DNA of 13,841 nucleotides from an uncultured Dietzia sp. (GCA_946570335.1 CAMNYG010000010.1:1-13841); one strand, 5' to 3'. Shown: positions 5,545-13,069, numbered from the stretch's first letter. Notes: generated by a model not told the origin, from the sequence alone. Translations and numbers: made by a program.

Positions 5545-5610
5545 GGCCGTCGATCAGGTGGGGGAGCTCCGTCGAGCCCACCCGCGGGTGCCGGTCAGCC
5601 GGCGGCCGCC

Positions 5611-6201
5611 TCAGCGAGACCGGTGCCGGGCATGGTCGGTGGGTCGGCTGGGAGGAGTCATCGTTGCCGCGACGGCGCTGATCTGCTGGCGGAGCCTGTT
5701 CTGGGTCGGCGAGCTGGTTTCTCGTTCCTTGCGCAGAGTCCCGTCGCGGGAGATCAGCGAGGGGATCTGTGCATCGATCCTCTCCACGGCGCGACGCACG
5801 GTGCGTCCAACCTCGCTGTCTGCCGGTCGGAGGGAGTCCAGCGTGTGGGCGTTCCCGTCGCCGCTGGTGAGGCGCGTGACGTGGCGGCTGAGCTCAGCGG
5901 CCACGGTCGCCCTGGCCTCTCCTGCTCCCCAGGGCTCGCTGTAGTGGCGGCGCACAAGGTCCGCCACCTGGTTGACGGTCGGAGGGGTCTGTCGAGACTC
6001 CGCGATGGCGTCCCGAATGTGGTCCGTTGCTCGCGCGCTGCTCTCGAGGAAGTCGTCGGCGTGGGCGAGGACGAAGCTGTGCTGTCTCTCCCCGGTGACG
6101 CCGACGAGCTCGGCGCGGCGGAAGGCGTCGTGCTCGCCGTCGAGCGCGGCTCGGGTCAGGACCTCGGAGTTGGAGGGGGTGGGCGTGTCCTGCTGTTCCA
6201 T
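5611..6201 (-). CDS. 196-residue protein of unknown function at the end of the transfer operon
   Basis: This is a soluble, mostly helical protein with no signal peptide, membrane segment or cysteine. ATG 6201 has AAAGGA six bases upstream and lies 10 bp from the lipoprotein gene end, so it is the last gene of the type IV secretion operon. Segments such as FRRAELVGVTGERQHSFVLA and TVRRAVERIDAQIPSLI suggest helical bundles. The last 28 residues contain LRQQISAVAATM and RPTD and end HARHRSR, like the tail of the Fic protein (LRDQIKGLAGTL, RPAD, ending RRGGPAR). I recognise no family. A substrate, effector or accessory factor of the secretion system is possible. Confidence 0.75.
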   Translation of the reverse strand: MEQQDTPTPSNSEVLTRAALDGEHDAFRRAELVGVTGERQHSFVLAHADDFLESSARATDHIRDAIAESRQTPPTVNQVADLVRRHYSEPWGAGEARATVAAELSRHVTRLTSGDGNAHTLDSLRPADSEVGRTVRRAVERIDAQIPSLISRDGTLRKERETSSPTQNRLRQQISAVAATMTPPSRPTDHARHRSR

Positions 6202-6211
6202 GGTGATCCTT

Positions 6212-6757
6212 TCACTGGGGAGGAGTGATACCGGTGGTGAGCCACTCCGCGCTCTCGTCGGCACGGGTGACGGTGAGGGTGAGGTCTCCGGCGTCGGTGG
6301 GCACGGTGGCCGTCGCGGTGGTCATCGTGGCGTCGGTCAGCTCGGGGTCCCCGGTGATCTCGGTGGAGGTGACTCGGTAGCCCCACCACTTGCTGTCGTA
6401 GGCGGCGTGGGAGATCGGTGCGATGGTCTCGAGCAGGGCGTCGTTCCACTCGGGCTGCTCCATGGTGTCGCCCTGGACCCAGACCTCGGCGGTCGCGAGG
6501 GCGGCCGCCGTCGCGCCCTGGCGGGCGTCCTCGTCGGCCTCGGCGTTGACGAGGGAGTCGTCCCCTGCGGGGGCGTCCTCGTCGCCCCCGCCTCCGTCCG
6601 AGGGCTCGAGGTACGGACCGGTGGGCTCCTCGGAGGTGACGGCCGGCGTCGGGGTGGCGGTGGGCGTGGCGTCGTCGTCGCGGTCGTCGCCACCTCCGCA
6701 GGCTGCGAGGGCGAGTGTGACCGCGGCGATGGCGATGGCGCGGGGGAGTCGAGTCAC
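6212..6757 (-). CDS. Lipoprotein of the transfer operon, possible VirB8-like C-terminal domain
   Basis: This encodes 181 residues. It has a short signal peptide RLPRAIAIAAVTLALAAC with lipobox LAAC and the lipid-bearing Cys20. An acidic, threonine/proline-rich linker follows to about residue 80, then a compact domain with AEVWVQGD, W-rich WWGYRV and alternating strands (TATATVPTDAGDLTLTVTR). The order helix plus beta-sheet after a membrane anchor recalls the NTF2-like fold of VirB8/TcpC-type mating-pore subunits, but this is a shape argument only. The GTG start at 6757 shares GTGA with the stop of the hydrolase gene and has GGAGG upstream. It is expected to be anchored on the outer face of the membrane. 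Confidence 0.8.
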   Translation of the reverse strand: MTRLPRAIAIAAVTLALAACGGGDDRDDDATPTATPTPAVTSEEPTGPYLEPSDGGGGDEDAPAGDDSLVNAEADEDARQGATAAALATAEVWVQGDTMEQPEWNDALLETIAPISHAAYDSKWWGYRVTSTEITGDPELTDATMTTATATVPTDAGDLTLTVTRADESAEWLTTGITPPQ

Positions 6758-8610
6758 GAGGCGTCCTCCTCGGTGTCGGTGGCCTGCGGCCGAGCGACGC
6801 CGACGAGCTGGTCGCCGTCGAGTCGGGCGGGGCTGATGGCGGGGCCGTTCTTGGAGCGGGAGGATTCGATCATCTGGCCGTTGCCGATGTACATGCCCAC
6901 GTGGGAGACGGCGTTGGGATCTCCCACGGCTCCGCGTCGGCCCCAGGCTTCGAAGATTAGGTCGCCGGGCTGGATCTCGGAGACGCTGACGCGGGAGGCG
7001 GCGAGGTTGTTCCACTGGTCCTGTGCGCTGCGGCCGATGTCGATGCCTGCGCCGGACTTCCATGCGTGGCTCGTGAAGGCGGAGCAGTCGATGGTCCCGC
7101 CGGTCGGGCCGTCCTGGGTGCCGCCGCCGAGGCGGTAGGTCAGGCCGAGGTCGAGCATGGACTTGGCGGAAGCGATCACGTCCGCGACCTTGCCGGTGGC
7201 CTCACCTCCGACGCCGGTACCGCACCCGGCAACACCGCCGCCGTCGGCGAGGTTCACCTCCGTGCCGCCGAGGGCGTTGAGGAGCTCATTGGCGCTGTCC
7301 ACGTGCTTGGCGTACTCGTCGGGGTGGGCGCTGCGCTGGACGCGCTGGGCGGCGTCACCGGGGGCCATCGACTCCCAGCCGTCGATGTCCTTGAGTCCGG
7401 GGATGCGGCCGTAGCCGGGGCCTCCACCGACAGAGCCGTAGTCGCCGGGCTTCTCGGCGGTGACGCCGTTGAAGAACGCCTTGGCGGCGTACGTGGGGTT
7501 GGTGACCTCTTCGAGGGAGCCGTACCAGCCGTCGAGCTGGCGCTGCTGGAAAACGCCTGCGTCGCCGTCGCCGTTGGGCAGAGCGATGGCTGGGTTCGCG
7601 CCGAGGTTGCTCTCCTGCATGGCGGTGATCAGGCCGACGAGCTGCGCGTCGCGGCCGAGGCCGGAGTCCTTGGCGGCCTGGATGATGATCGCGGCGTTGC
7701 TGAGCTGCTCGCCGCGGTATCCGGCGGCGCTCAGGGGCAGGTTGGAGATGTCGGCGGTGACCGCGGCGGCTCCGTCCTCGCAGATGATGGCCTCTTCCTT
7801 CTGCGCCTCCTCGCCGATGCCGGGGATGATCGCGATGAGGGCGGCGACGGCGGCGAGGGCGACGACGAGCGCAACGATGGTGAGGAGGACGGGGGTCGAG
7901 GAGATGGCCGAGACGGCGGCGATCACCAGGCGCACGGTGCTGGCGGCTGCGTGAGCGGCCTGGACGGCGAGCTGCGCGGCGCGGACAGCCCCGGTGGCGG
8001 TGCGTCCGGCGCCGTTGATCGCGCCGGAGGGTGTGGTGGGGAGTCCGGCGAGGCCGCCGACTTGCCTCGCCTTCTTCTGCGCGGCTTTGCGCACTCGACG
8101 GGTGGCGGCGCGCTTGTTGGCGGCGGCGAGGCCGCCCTTGGCGCTGGAACTGGCTCCGCGGCCGAGGGTGCCCTTCCTCGCGCTGCCTACAGCGCCGGGG
8201 GCGCGCTTGCCACGGGTGAGGGAGGCTCCCTCTCTGGTGGGTCGGGGTCCGGGAGCGGGGCCTCTGCGCTTCGCGTCGACGCGGCCCGCCCCGCCCCGCA
8301 TCGCGGCGTTCTTGCGACCGCGACGGCGCGGGCGCGTTCCCTTCTTCGCGCCCTTGGCGAGTGAGTCCTCGAGCTGAGACTCGGCCCCCTCTTGAAGGTC
8401 GTCGTCATCCTCGGCGGTGTCGATCGCCCCCTTCGTGCCGGAGGCGGCCCTGCCGGGGGCGCTGAGCCCGTCATGGATGCCCCGGGGTCCGCGGGTGAAG
8501 GCACGCTGGCCTTCGCGTCGAGCGCTCGCGGAGCTGCCGGTGCGGCTGTTGAGGTTCAGCCGGCCCATGCTGCCGCGGACGTTGACGTTGTTGGTGCGGT
8601 ACCGGGGCAT
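6754..8610 (-). CDS. Membrane-anchored peptidoglycan hydrolase of the conjugation system (VirB1-like, NlpC/P60)
   Basis: This encodes 618 residues. Residues 1-230 are a basic, glycine/arginine-rich cytoplasmic region, followed by a transmembrane segment at about 241-263. A lysozyme-like domain follows, with ITAMQESNLG carrying the likely catalytic E333 and FQQRQLDGWYG after it. The C-terminal NlpC/P60 domain has the Cys nucleophile in DCSAF (C509) and His in VSHVGMYIG (H570). Together these cut glycan strands and peptide stems so the mating channel can cross the wall. ATG 8610 lies five bases after the VirB4 stop, with GGAGG ten bases upstream. The long positively charged N-terminal region is unusual for VirB1-type enzymes and may contact DNA or ATPases inside the cell. 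Confidence 0.88.
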   Translation of the reverse strand: MPRYRTNNVNVRGSMGRLNLNSRTGSSASARREGQRAFTRGPRGIHDGLSAPGRAASGTKGAIDTAEDDDDLQEGAESQLEDSLAKGAKKGTRPRRRGRKNAAMRGGAGRVDAKRRGPAPGPRPTREGASLTRGKRAPGAVGSARKGTLGRGASSSAKGGLAAANKRAATRRVRKAAQKKARQVGGLAGLPTTPSGAINGAGRTATGAVRAAQLAVQAAHAAASTVRLVIAAVSAISSTPVLLTIVALVVALAAVAALIAIIPGIGEEAQKEEAIICEDGAAAVTADISNLPLSAAGYRGEQLSNAAIIIQAAKDSGLGRDAQLVGLITAMQESNLGANPAIALPNGDGDAGVFQQRQLDGWYGSLEEVTNPTYAAKAFFNGVTAEKPGDYGSVGGGPGYGRIPGLKDIDGWESMAPGDAAQRVQRSAHPDEYAKHVDSANELLNALGGTEVNLADGGGVAGCGTGVGGEATGKVADVIASAKSMLDLGLTYRLGGGTQDGPTGGTIDCSAFTSHAWKSGAGIDIGRSAQDQWNNLAASRVSVSEIQPGDLIFEAWGRRGAVGDPNAVSHVGMYIGNGQMIESSRSKNGPAISPARLDGDQLVGVARPQATDTEEDAS

Positions 8611-8615
8611 GGATC

Positions 8616-11177
8616 TCAGTCCTCCACGTCGGTGTTGTAGAGCTGGAACAGGCGGGAGTCCCGGGGGATCTCACCATCGACGGGCACGAGAGCGCTGCCG
8701 GTGCGGATCAGGCCGGTGCCGGGCTTGACGTTGGTGATCCACTTGCTCTGCTGCTCGCTGAGGGCGAGCATCTGCGTGAGCGTCTCTGCGTTGGTGTCGC
8801 TCTGGCCGAGCAGGTACAGGAACGAGCTGTTGGACAGCATCAGGCGGGCGTCGGCGCTCTCGAGGAGCTCCTCGACGTCCTGGGTGATGCCGGTGATGCC
8901 GCCGCCGTACTTCCGCAGTCGCTTGTACAGGTCCTTGAAGAACGTCGCGGCGTACTTGTCGTTGAACAGCACGTGGAACTCATCGACGTAGATCCAGGTG
9001 CGGCGGCCGTTGCGCTTGTTGCGGGCGACGCGCTGCCAGATCTGGTTGAGGATGACCATCATGCCGAAGGTGCGCAGCTCCGGGCCGAGACCGGAGATGT
9101 CGTAGGAGACGAGGCGGTTGTCCACGTTCACGTTGGTCAGGCGGGAGAAGGCGTTGAGGCTGCCGCTGGTGTAGATCTCGAGCGAGTCGGCCAGGCGGGT
9201 TGCGTCCTCGGTGTCCTCGTCCAGCAGCCTCGCGCGAAGGTCCGCGAGGGTGGGGACCTTCCCGCCGTCGGCGGCGTAGCGGCGGTACATCTCGACGGTG
9301 CACCGGTCCAGCACGGAGACCTGGGTGCTGGTGAGTCCGTCGTGTCCCCCGATGAGGGAGCGCAGCATGTTGATCACGTCCTGCGCCTTGACCGCGATGG
9401 GGTCACCCATCGTGGTGTCCTCGAGGTCGATGTCCAGCGGGTTCAGGCGATTCTCGCTCGAGGGGTGGATGCGCACGACTGCGCCCTTGAGGGCGTTGAC
9501 GAGCGGCTCGTATTCCTGCTCCGGGTCGATGATGATGATGTCGTCGTCGGCGCGATTGGTCCGAAGGTTGAAGATCTCGTTCTTCCCGGCCATGCCCTTG
9601 CCCTGGCCGGAGGCACCGAGGATGAACCCGTTCTGGTTGGCGTTCTTGAGCCGGTCGATGCACACGGCATTGCGGGACTGCTGGTTGTAGCCGTAGTGGA
9701 CGCCGCCGGGCTGGAACACCTCCTGGGTGGTGAACGGGACGATCACGGCGGCGCTGGCGGTGGTGAGGGTGCGTCGCATCGGCAGCGCCCGGATGCCGAG
9801 CGGCAGCTCGGTCGTCAGGGCGTCGCGCTGCATGTAGGCGGTGCGCTCGGCGACGCAGGACTGGCGACGGATCAGGGTGCGCACGCGCTTGGTGTACTGA
9901 GCGAGCTGGTCCGCGGTGGGGGCACTGATGCCGATGACCAGGACGCTGGAGAACACCTTCTGATTGGACTCGCGCAGCTCGTCGCGCAGCTCCTTGGCCT
10001 CCTCGGCGGCGTCCTGGAGGCTCTGGGGGATCTGATCCTGGTCATACCCCTGCTTCTTCGCCTTCTTCCGCTCGTTGATCAGCTGCATGTCGATCTCGGC
10101 GATCTGCCGGTCCAGCAGCTCCTTGCCCTCGGCCTGGTCGTAGGGCTCGAGGTGGAGGGAAGCGGTGATGTCGGCCTTGATGTCCGTCAGCTCCGAGATG
10201 AGGCGATCGGACAGCCACACCGGGTAGTCCCGGACCCACAGGGTGTCGTGGAAGGTCTTGTCGCCGCTGTTGAGCAGCTCGAGCGGACCGTCGCTGGTCG
10301 TGGTCGTGATCGACCAGGGCGCGATGTAGTCCTGGGTGCGCAGCCGCTTGTTCGGCAGGAACTCCTGCTCATCGAACAGGAACGGCTGGTGAGGACGGAG
10401 CAGATGGGAGAGGACGCGCAGCCGCTCGGTGCGGTCCAGGATCGTCACGCGGCAATCGTCCATGGAGCGCAGGGAGGCGGCCGTCTCGCTGCCGAGACGG
10501 AGGAGGGAGGCCTCGGCCTTCTCTCGGTCGTCCTCCTGCACCGTGATGGTCAGGTACTTCTCGGTGACGGAGTTGCCGCTGATGGTGGCGAGGCGCTGGC
10601 GCACGATCGAGTTGAAGTCGGCGCGCCACTCGTCCAGATGGTCACCGCGGGAGCGCTTGTGCAGCAGGTCTACGACCTCGGCGTCCTCGAGGACGCGGTT
10701 GATGACCGTGACCTCGAGGCGGGTGCCGGAGCCGAAGGAGTTGATGTACTTGGCCCACTGGTCCACGATCGCTTCCTGGTGCGGTCCGGCGGCCGCCAGG
10801 TAGTTGATGTCGGAGGTGCGGAGCGTCAGGCTCCACTCGTCGTCACCGAGCCAGGCGACGCCGCTGGGGAGCATCCGCTTGTAGCCGAGCACGTCGAGGA
10901 CCGTGCGGGGACGGCGGCGGGTGTGTGCGGAGTGGTCCGTGCCGACGCGGCGCTTGACGACGCGGCCGCGCTGATCGGTGTCGGCGTCACGCTTCCGGTT
11001 CCGCAGGAACGGAGGGAGCAGCATGCTCGCTCGGGACGTACCGGCGGGCTTGGCGCTCTCGTCGGCGCTCAGCGCGGGAGAGTCGTCCTCCGGAGCGTCC
11101 AGCCACGGGTTCCGGCCGTCCACCCCGTCCACGTACGGGTTCGCGGCGGCGTCCTCGGTCGTATGCGTCTGTCCCAT
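8616..11177 (-). CDS. virB4: VirB4-type ATPase of the type IV secretion system
   Basis: This encodes 853 residues. Walker A is GASGQGKG at 521-528 (K527), followed by IIIIDPEQEYEPL (D551). The Walker B motif is WIYVDEFHVLF (D732, E733), then GGITGITQDVEELL and a late LSEQQSKWI region, as in VirB4/TraC proteins. The residue after the Walker A lysine is Gly where Ser/Thr is usual. The first 100 residues are hydrophilic and charged. ATG 11177 has AAGGAG seven bases upstream. This start lies inside the PrgI-family gene, which continues 191 bp further in another frame. The enzyme drives pilus/channel assembly and substrate transfer at the inner face of the membrane. Confidence 0.95.
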   Translation of the reverse strand: MGQTHTTEDAAANPYVDGVDGRNPWLDAPEDDSPALSADESAKPAGTSRASMLLPPFLRNRKRDADTDQRGRVVKRRVGTDHSAHTRRRPRTVLDVLGYKRMLPSGVAWLGDDEWSLTLRTSDINYLAAAGPHQEAIVDQWAKYINSFGSGTRLEVTVINRVLEDAEVVDLLHKRSRGDHLDEWRADFNSIVRQRLATISGNSVTEKYLTITVQEDDREKAEASLLRLGSETAASLRSMDDCRVTILDRTERLRVLSHLLRPHQPFLFDEQEFLPNKRLRTQDYIAPWSITTTTSDGPLELLNSGDKTFHDTLWVRDYPVWLSDRLISELTDIKADITASLHLEPYDQAEGKELLDRQIAEIDMQLINERKKAKKQGYDQDQIPQSLQDAAEEAKELRDELRESNQKVFSSVLVIGISAPTADQLAQYTKRVRTLIRRQSCVAERTAYMQRDALTTELPLGIRALPMRRTLTTASAAVIVPFTTQEVFQPGGVHYGYNQQSRNAVCIDRLKNANQNGFILGASGQGKGMAGKNEIFNLRTNRADDDIIIIDPEQEYEPLVNALKGAVVRIHPSSENRLNPLDIDLEDTTMGDPIAVKAQDVINMLRSLIGGHDGLTSTQVSVLDRCTVEMYRRYAADGGKVPTLADLRARLLDEDTEDATRLADSLEIYTSGSLNAFSRLTNVNVDNRLVSYDISGLGPELRTFGMMVILNQIWQRVARNKRNGRRTWIYVDEFHVLFNDKYAATFFKDLYKRLRKYGGGITGITQDVEELLESADARLMLSNSSFLYLLGQSDTNAETLTQMLALSEQQSKWITNVKPGTGLIRTGSALVPVDGEIPRDSRLFQLYNTDVED

Positions 11178-11538
11178 AGCAGAGCTCCTTCGGGCTTCTC
11201 ATGTAGTCGTACCAGTAGGGCAGGTAGCGCTCGGGCTTGAGGCCCTTGGGGCGCAGCCAGCCGTAGATCGCGAACGGGATGAAGATCGCGAAGGTGGGGA
11301 ACAGGGCGATGGTGGTCGCCCGCTGCATGAGCTCGCTGTCGCTGTTGCTCATGCTGATCAGGTCTCCGGCACCGCCGTACTCCCATCCGTTGGTGAGCAG
11401 GATGATCCAGGTGACGCCGAAGAACACCGCCAGGGCGATGGGGCCACCGAGGGCGACGGCGGCGAGCTGCCGCCAGGTGAGGCCAAACATCGGCTTGGGC
11501 TGGTAGGAGGTGAAGTCCTCGTAGACGCGCATCTCCAT
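10987..11538 (-). CDS. PrgI-family membrane protein of the mating channel
   Basis: The frame encodes 183 residues and starts at ATG 11538, overlapping the TrbL-like stop as TGATG. A second ATG at 11532 is possible. The family core is residues 1-125: VYEDFTSYQPKPMFGLTWRQ, a membrane segment AAVALGGPIALAVFFGVTWI, a second at about 73-93 (TTIALFPTFAIFIPFAIYGW), then KGLKPERYLPYW. PrgI proteins pair with VirB4 in Gram-positive conjugation systems. The last 60 residues are arginine-rich and overlap the VirB4 start out of frame; their composition looks like a shadow frame. The true functional end may be near YGTDAYDRG, but no stop is present there. Confidence 0.85.
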   Translation of the reverse strand: MEMRVYEDFTSYQPKPMFGLTWRQLAAVALGGPIALAVFFGVTWIILLTNGWEYGGAGDLISMSNSDSELMQRATTIALFPTFAIFIPFAIYGWLRPKGLKPERYLPYWYDYMRSPKELCYGTDAYDRGRRREPVRGRGGRPEPVAGRSGGRLSRAERRRERQARRYVPSEHAAPSVPAEPEA

Positions 11539-12380
11539 CAGGCATCACCCACAAGGGCCTTGGAGAGCTGCGTCGCGCCGAACAGCACGAACCCGAGCAC
11601 GACCGGGGCAACCATGAAGTTCCCGAAGTTCGAGGTGGCGAAGGCGAAGAGGTCCGTGTCCCCATCGACGGAGACGTTGGTGGTCAGCCACGAGCCGAGC
11701 AGTGCCTGGTAGAGCTTGAGCGCGAGGATGATGACGACGCCACTGAGGGCGGTGCTCGCGTACCGCTTGAGGTACCCGATGCCCATCTGCTTCGTCTCCT
11801 CGTAGGCGATGAACGCGATGGGCAGCGAGGCGAACACGGTCATCATGTAGAGCTGGATGAAGCGGACGAAGATCAGCACCAGGGCGAGTACGCCGACGAG
11901 CTGCGAGACCATGAACGGGATCATGATGATGACGAGCATTCCGAGCTTGTCGGTGGTGCTCGCGTCCTTGACCGAGTCGCTCAGGTCGTTGCCGAGCGCA
12001 GTCTCTCCGACGGAGCCGCCGATGTCGGCATCCATCGCTCCGGCGGCGATGGTCGTAGAGACCTCATCGATGGCTTGGAGGATCGTGAGCGCCTGCGAGG
12101 CGAACACGACGACCAGGCCCGCCTTGAGCATGATCCCGGAGATGATGCGGACGCCGAGCTCGCGGTCGCCGTCGATGCGGGTAGAGGCACTGGCGAGCAT
12201 CATGATCAACACGATGGCGAGGATGATGCCGGTCAGCGGCTTCACGGCGGTGTTGTGGAGCGTGACCGCCGCGCTGTAGAGACCGGAGTTGTGTTGCTCC
12301 GGGCTCTTCAACAGGTCGGCGAAGGGCGTGACCGGTCCCTCGCCGAGCGCGTTGAGCATGTTGATGATCAGGTTGTCCAC
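11538..12380 (-). CDS. TrbL/VirB6-like polytopic channel protein
   Basis: This encodes 280 residues with about five to six membrane segments: around residues 48-66 (LTGIILAIVLIMMLASAS), 80-100, a long hydrophobic double segment at about 146-190 (MLVIIMIPFMVSQLVGVLAL onward), 213-230 and 253-272. The layout with a central soluble loop (SVGETALGNDLSDSVKD) matches TrbL/VirB6-type inner channel proteins, and the neighbours support this. The GTG start at 12380 has AAGGGA eight bases upstream. It lies 61 bp after the pilin-like gene and is translationally coupled to the PrgI gene. Confidence 0.88.
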   Translation of the reverse strand: MDNLIINMLNALGEGPVTPFADLLKSPEQHNSGLYSAAVTLHNTAVKPLTGIILAIVLIMMLASASTRIDGDRELGVRIISGIMLKAGLVVVFASQALTILQAIDEVSTTIAAGAMDADIGGSVGETALGNDLSDSVKDASTTDKLGMLVIIMIPFMVSQLVGVLALVLIFVRFIQLYMMTVFASLPIAFIAYEETKQMGIGYLKRYASTALSGVVIILALKLYQALLGSWLTTNVSVDGDTDLFAFATSNFGNFMVAPVVLGFVLFGATQLSKALVGDA

Positions 12381-12411
12381 CAGCTAGGTCCCTTCCGTGA
12401 TGGGGTCGAGG

Positions 12412-12425
12412 GCCGGTCAGCCGGC
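12412..12425 (-). other. Small hairpin between the pilin-like and TrbL-like genes
   Basis: GCCGG-TCAG-CCGGC forms a 5-bp stem with a 4-base loop in the 61-bp gap. It might trim or stabilise the upstream message so that the small pilin-like protein is made in excess. No T-tract follows. Confidence 0.3.
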
Positions 12426-12441
12426 GCTCGGCCATCGGCCC

Positions 12442-12645
12442 TTAGAAGCTGGTGTTCAACTGCGCGAACAGCTGCACGGCAGCGATGATCAGGCCGCCGC
12501 CGACGATCTGCCAGATGCCCGACTGCTGCTGAGGACCGTTGTGATCCTTGAGGCCACCTGCGAGGACGATGACGCCCCAGATGAGCCAGATACCTCCACC
12601 GAGGGTGGCGGCGGTGGTCATGAGGCCGACGATGGTGTTGAGCAT
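12442..12645 (-). CDS. Maff2-like small membrane protein, probable pilin-type subunit
   Basis: This encodes 67 residues with two hydrophobic segments (TAATLGGGIWLIWGVIVLAG and WQIVGGGLIIAAVQLFAQL) joined by the polar turn LKDHNGPQQQSG. This is the size and layout of the Maff2/VirB2-like proteins that head Gram-positive conjugation operons. There is no cleavable signal peptide. ATG 12645 has AAGGAG six to seven bases upstream. As the first gene of the minus-strand run, it follows the divergent regulatory region 12646-12721. Confidence 0.85.
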   Translation of the reverse strand: MLNTIVGLMTTAATLGGGIWLIWGVIVLAGGLKDHNGPQQQSGIWQIVGGGLIIAAVQLFAQLNTSF

Positions 12646-12672
12646 GAGTCTCTCCTTCTCGAGAACACCTCT

Positions 12673-12705
12673 ACACTAAACGATAAGTGCAGAAGCGGGT
12701 AGTGT
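12673..12705. promoter_or_regulatory. Dyad in the divergent promoter region of the transfer operon and regulator gene
   Basis: ACACTA (12673-12678) and TAGTGT (12700-12705) form an inverted repeat with centres 27 bp apart, and TAAGTG (12684-12689) is a near third arm. The site lies between the pilin-like gene and the plus-strand regulator, where an autoregulated operator would be expected. GATAAG (12682-12687) with TCGAGA 17 bp upstream could be a plus-strand promoter, but neither box is strong. Confidence 0.4.
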
Positions 12706-12721
12706 GTGGAACTATACGGGC

Positions 12722-13069
12722 ATGGATTCGGTGCGGTTGAACGATGAGCTTGCGGCTGCTGTCGCTTGTGTGACGCCGCGCCGGGTGGAGCTGTTGCTGG
12801 CTGCGCTGGCGCAGCCGGGGAGCTTCACCGTCAGCGATCTGCGCGAGGTGACGCTCAGCGACGGCGGCTCTCTGCCGCGGGACGTGAGGGCTCTCGAGCG
12901 TGGGGGGTGGCTGCGCGGTGACCCGCCGGAGAGCTCGGGAAGGCAGGGTCGCACCGTCGCGTACACCGTCACCCCTCTCGCCATCGACCTGTTCCCCGAA
13001 CTGGCACGGCTGGTCGAAACCGCCATCAGCTCGCGTCCGCCCGCGCAAGACGACGCACCCGACGCTTGA
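12722..13069 (+). CDS. Small winged-helix-like transcriptional regulator
   Basis: This encodes 115 residues and is the only plus-strand gene I support. PRRVELLLAAL, SFTVSDLREVT and LPRDVRALERGGWLRGD give the helix, helix and recognition-helix pattern of a winged helix. The segment with GRTVAYTVTP fits the wing. An amphipathic C-terminal helix (FPELARLVETAI) may dimerise. It resembles ArsR/MarR-like small repressors in layout. The start is uncertain: ATG 12722 has only a weak upstream GGA, while GTG 12704 in frame would add six residues and overlap the dyad. It faces away from the pilin-like gene and its end overlaps the virD4 end by 44 bp, so it may control the transfer genes on either side. 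Confidence 0.7.
   Translation: MDSVRLNDELAAAVACVTPRRVELLLAALAQPGSFTVSDLREVTLSDGGSLPRDVRALERGGWLRGDPPESSGRQGRTVAYTVTPLAIDLFPELARLVETAISSRPPAQDDAPDA

Larger units (their letters stand above)
5350..5587. repeat. 238-bp direct repeat, copy 2
   Basis: Identical to 2991-3228 and in the same orientation, 2359 bp away. It makes up most of the 312-bp gene-free stretch 5299-5610; the rest is the ardC operator and a 23-bp tail ending in the palindrome GGCGGCCGCC (5601-5610). Identity stops sharply at 5588. The two copies enclose fic, its antitoxin and ardC, so recombination between them would remove exactly these three genes. Confidence 0.97.

Noticed and set aside
7066..8364. Plus-strand open frame of about 430 codons opposite the wall hydrolase
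   Set aside because: Low-complexity Gly/Ala/Asp translation and no ribosome binding site; the minus strand encodes recognisable domains.
8598..8604. GGTACCG at the start of the hydrolase gene, and another near 7217
   Set aside because: Both are inside coding sequence and lack the flanking A/T arms of the operator sites, so they are probably chance.
9525..9542. Short GAT repeat run
   Set aside because: It encodes the aliphatic strand IIIID of VirB4 and is explained by codon choice.
8973..11240. Plus-strand open frame of about 755 codons opposite virB4
   Set aside because: It is a GC-driven antisense shadow; it is rich in Val, Gly, Asp and Leu without motifs, while the minus strand carries all VirB4 motifs.
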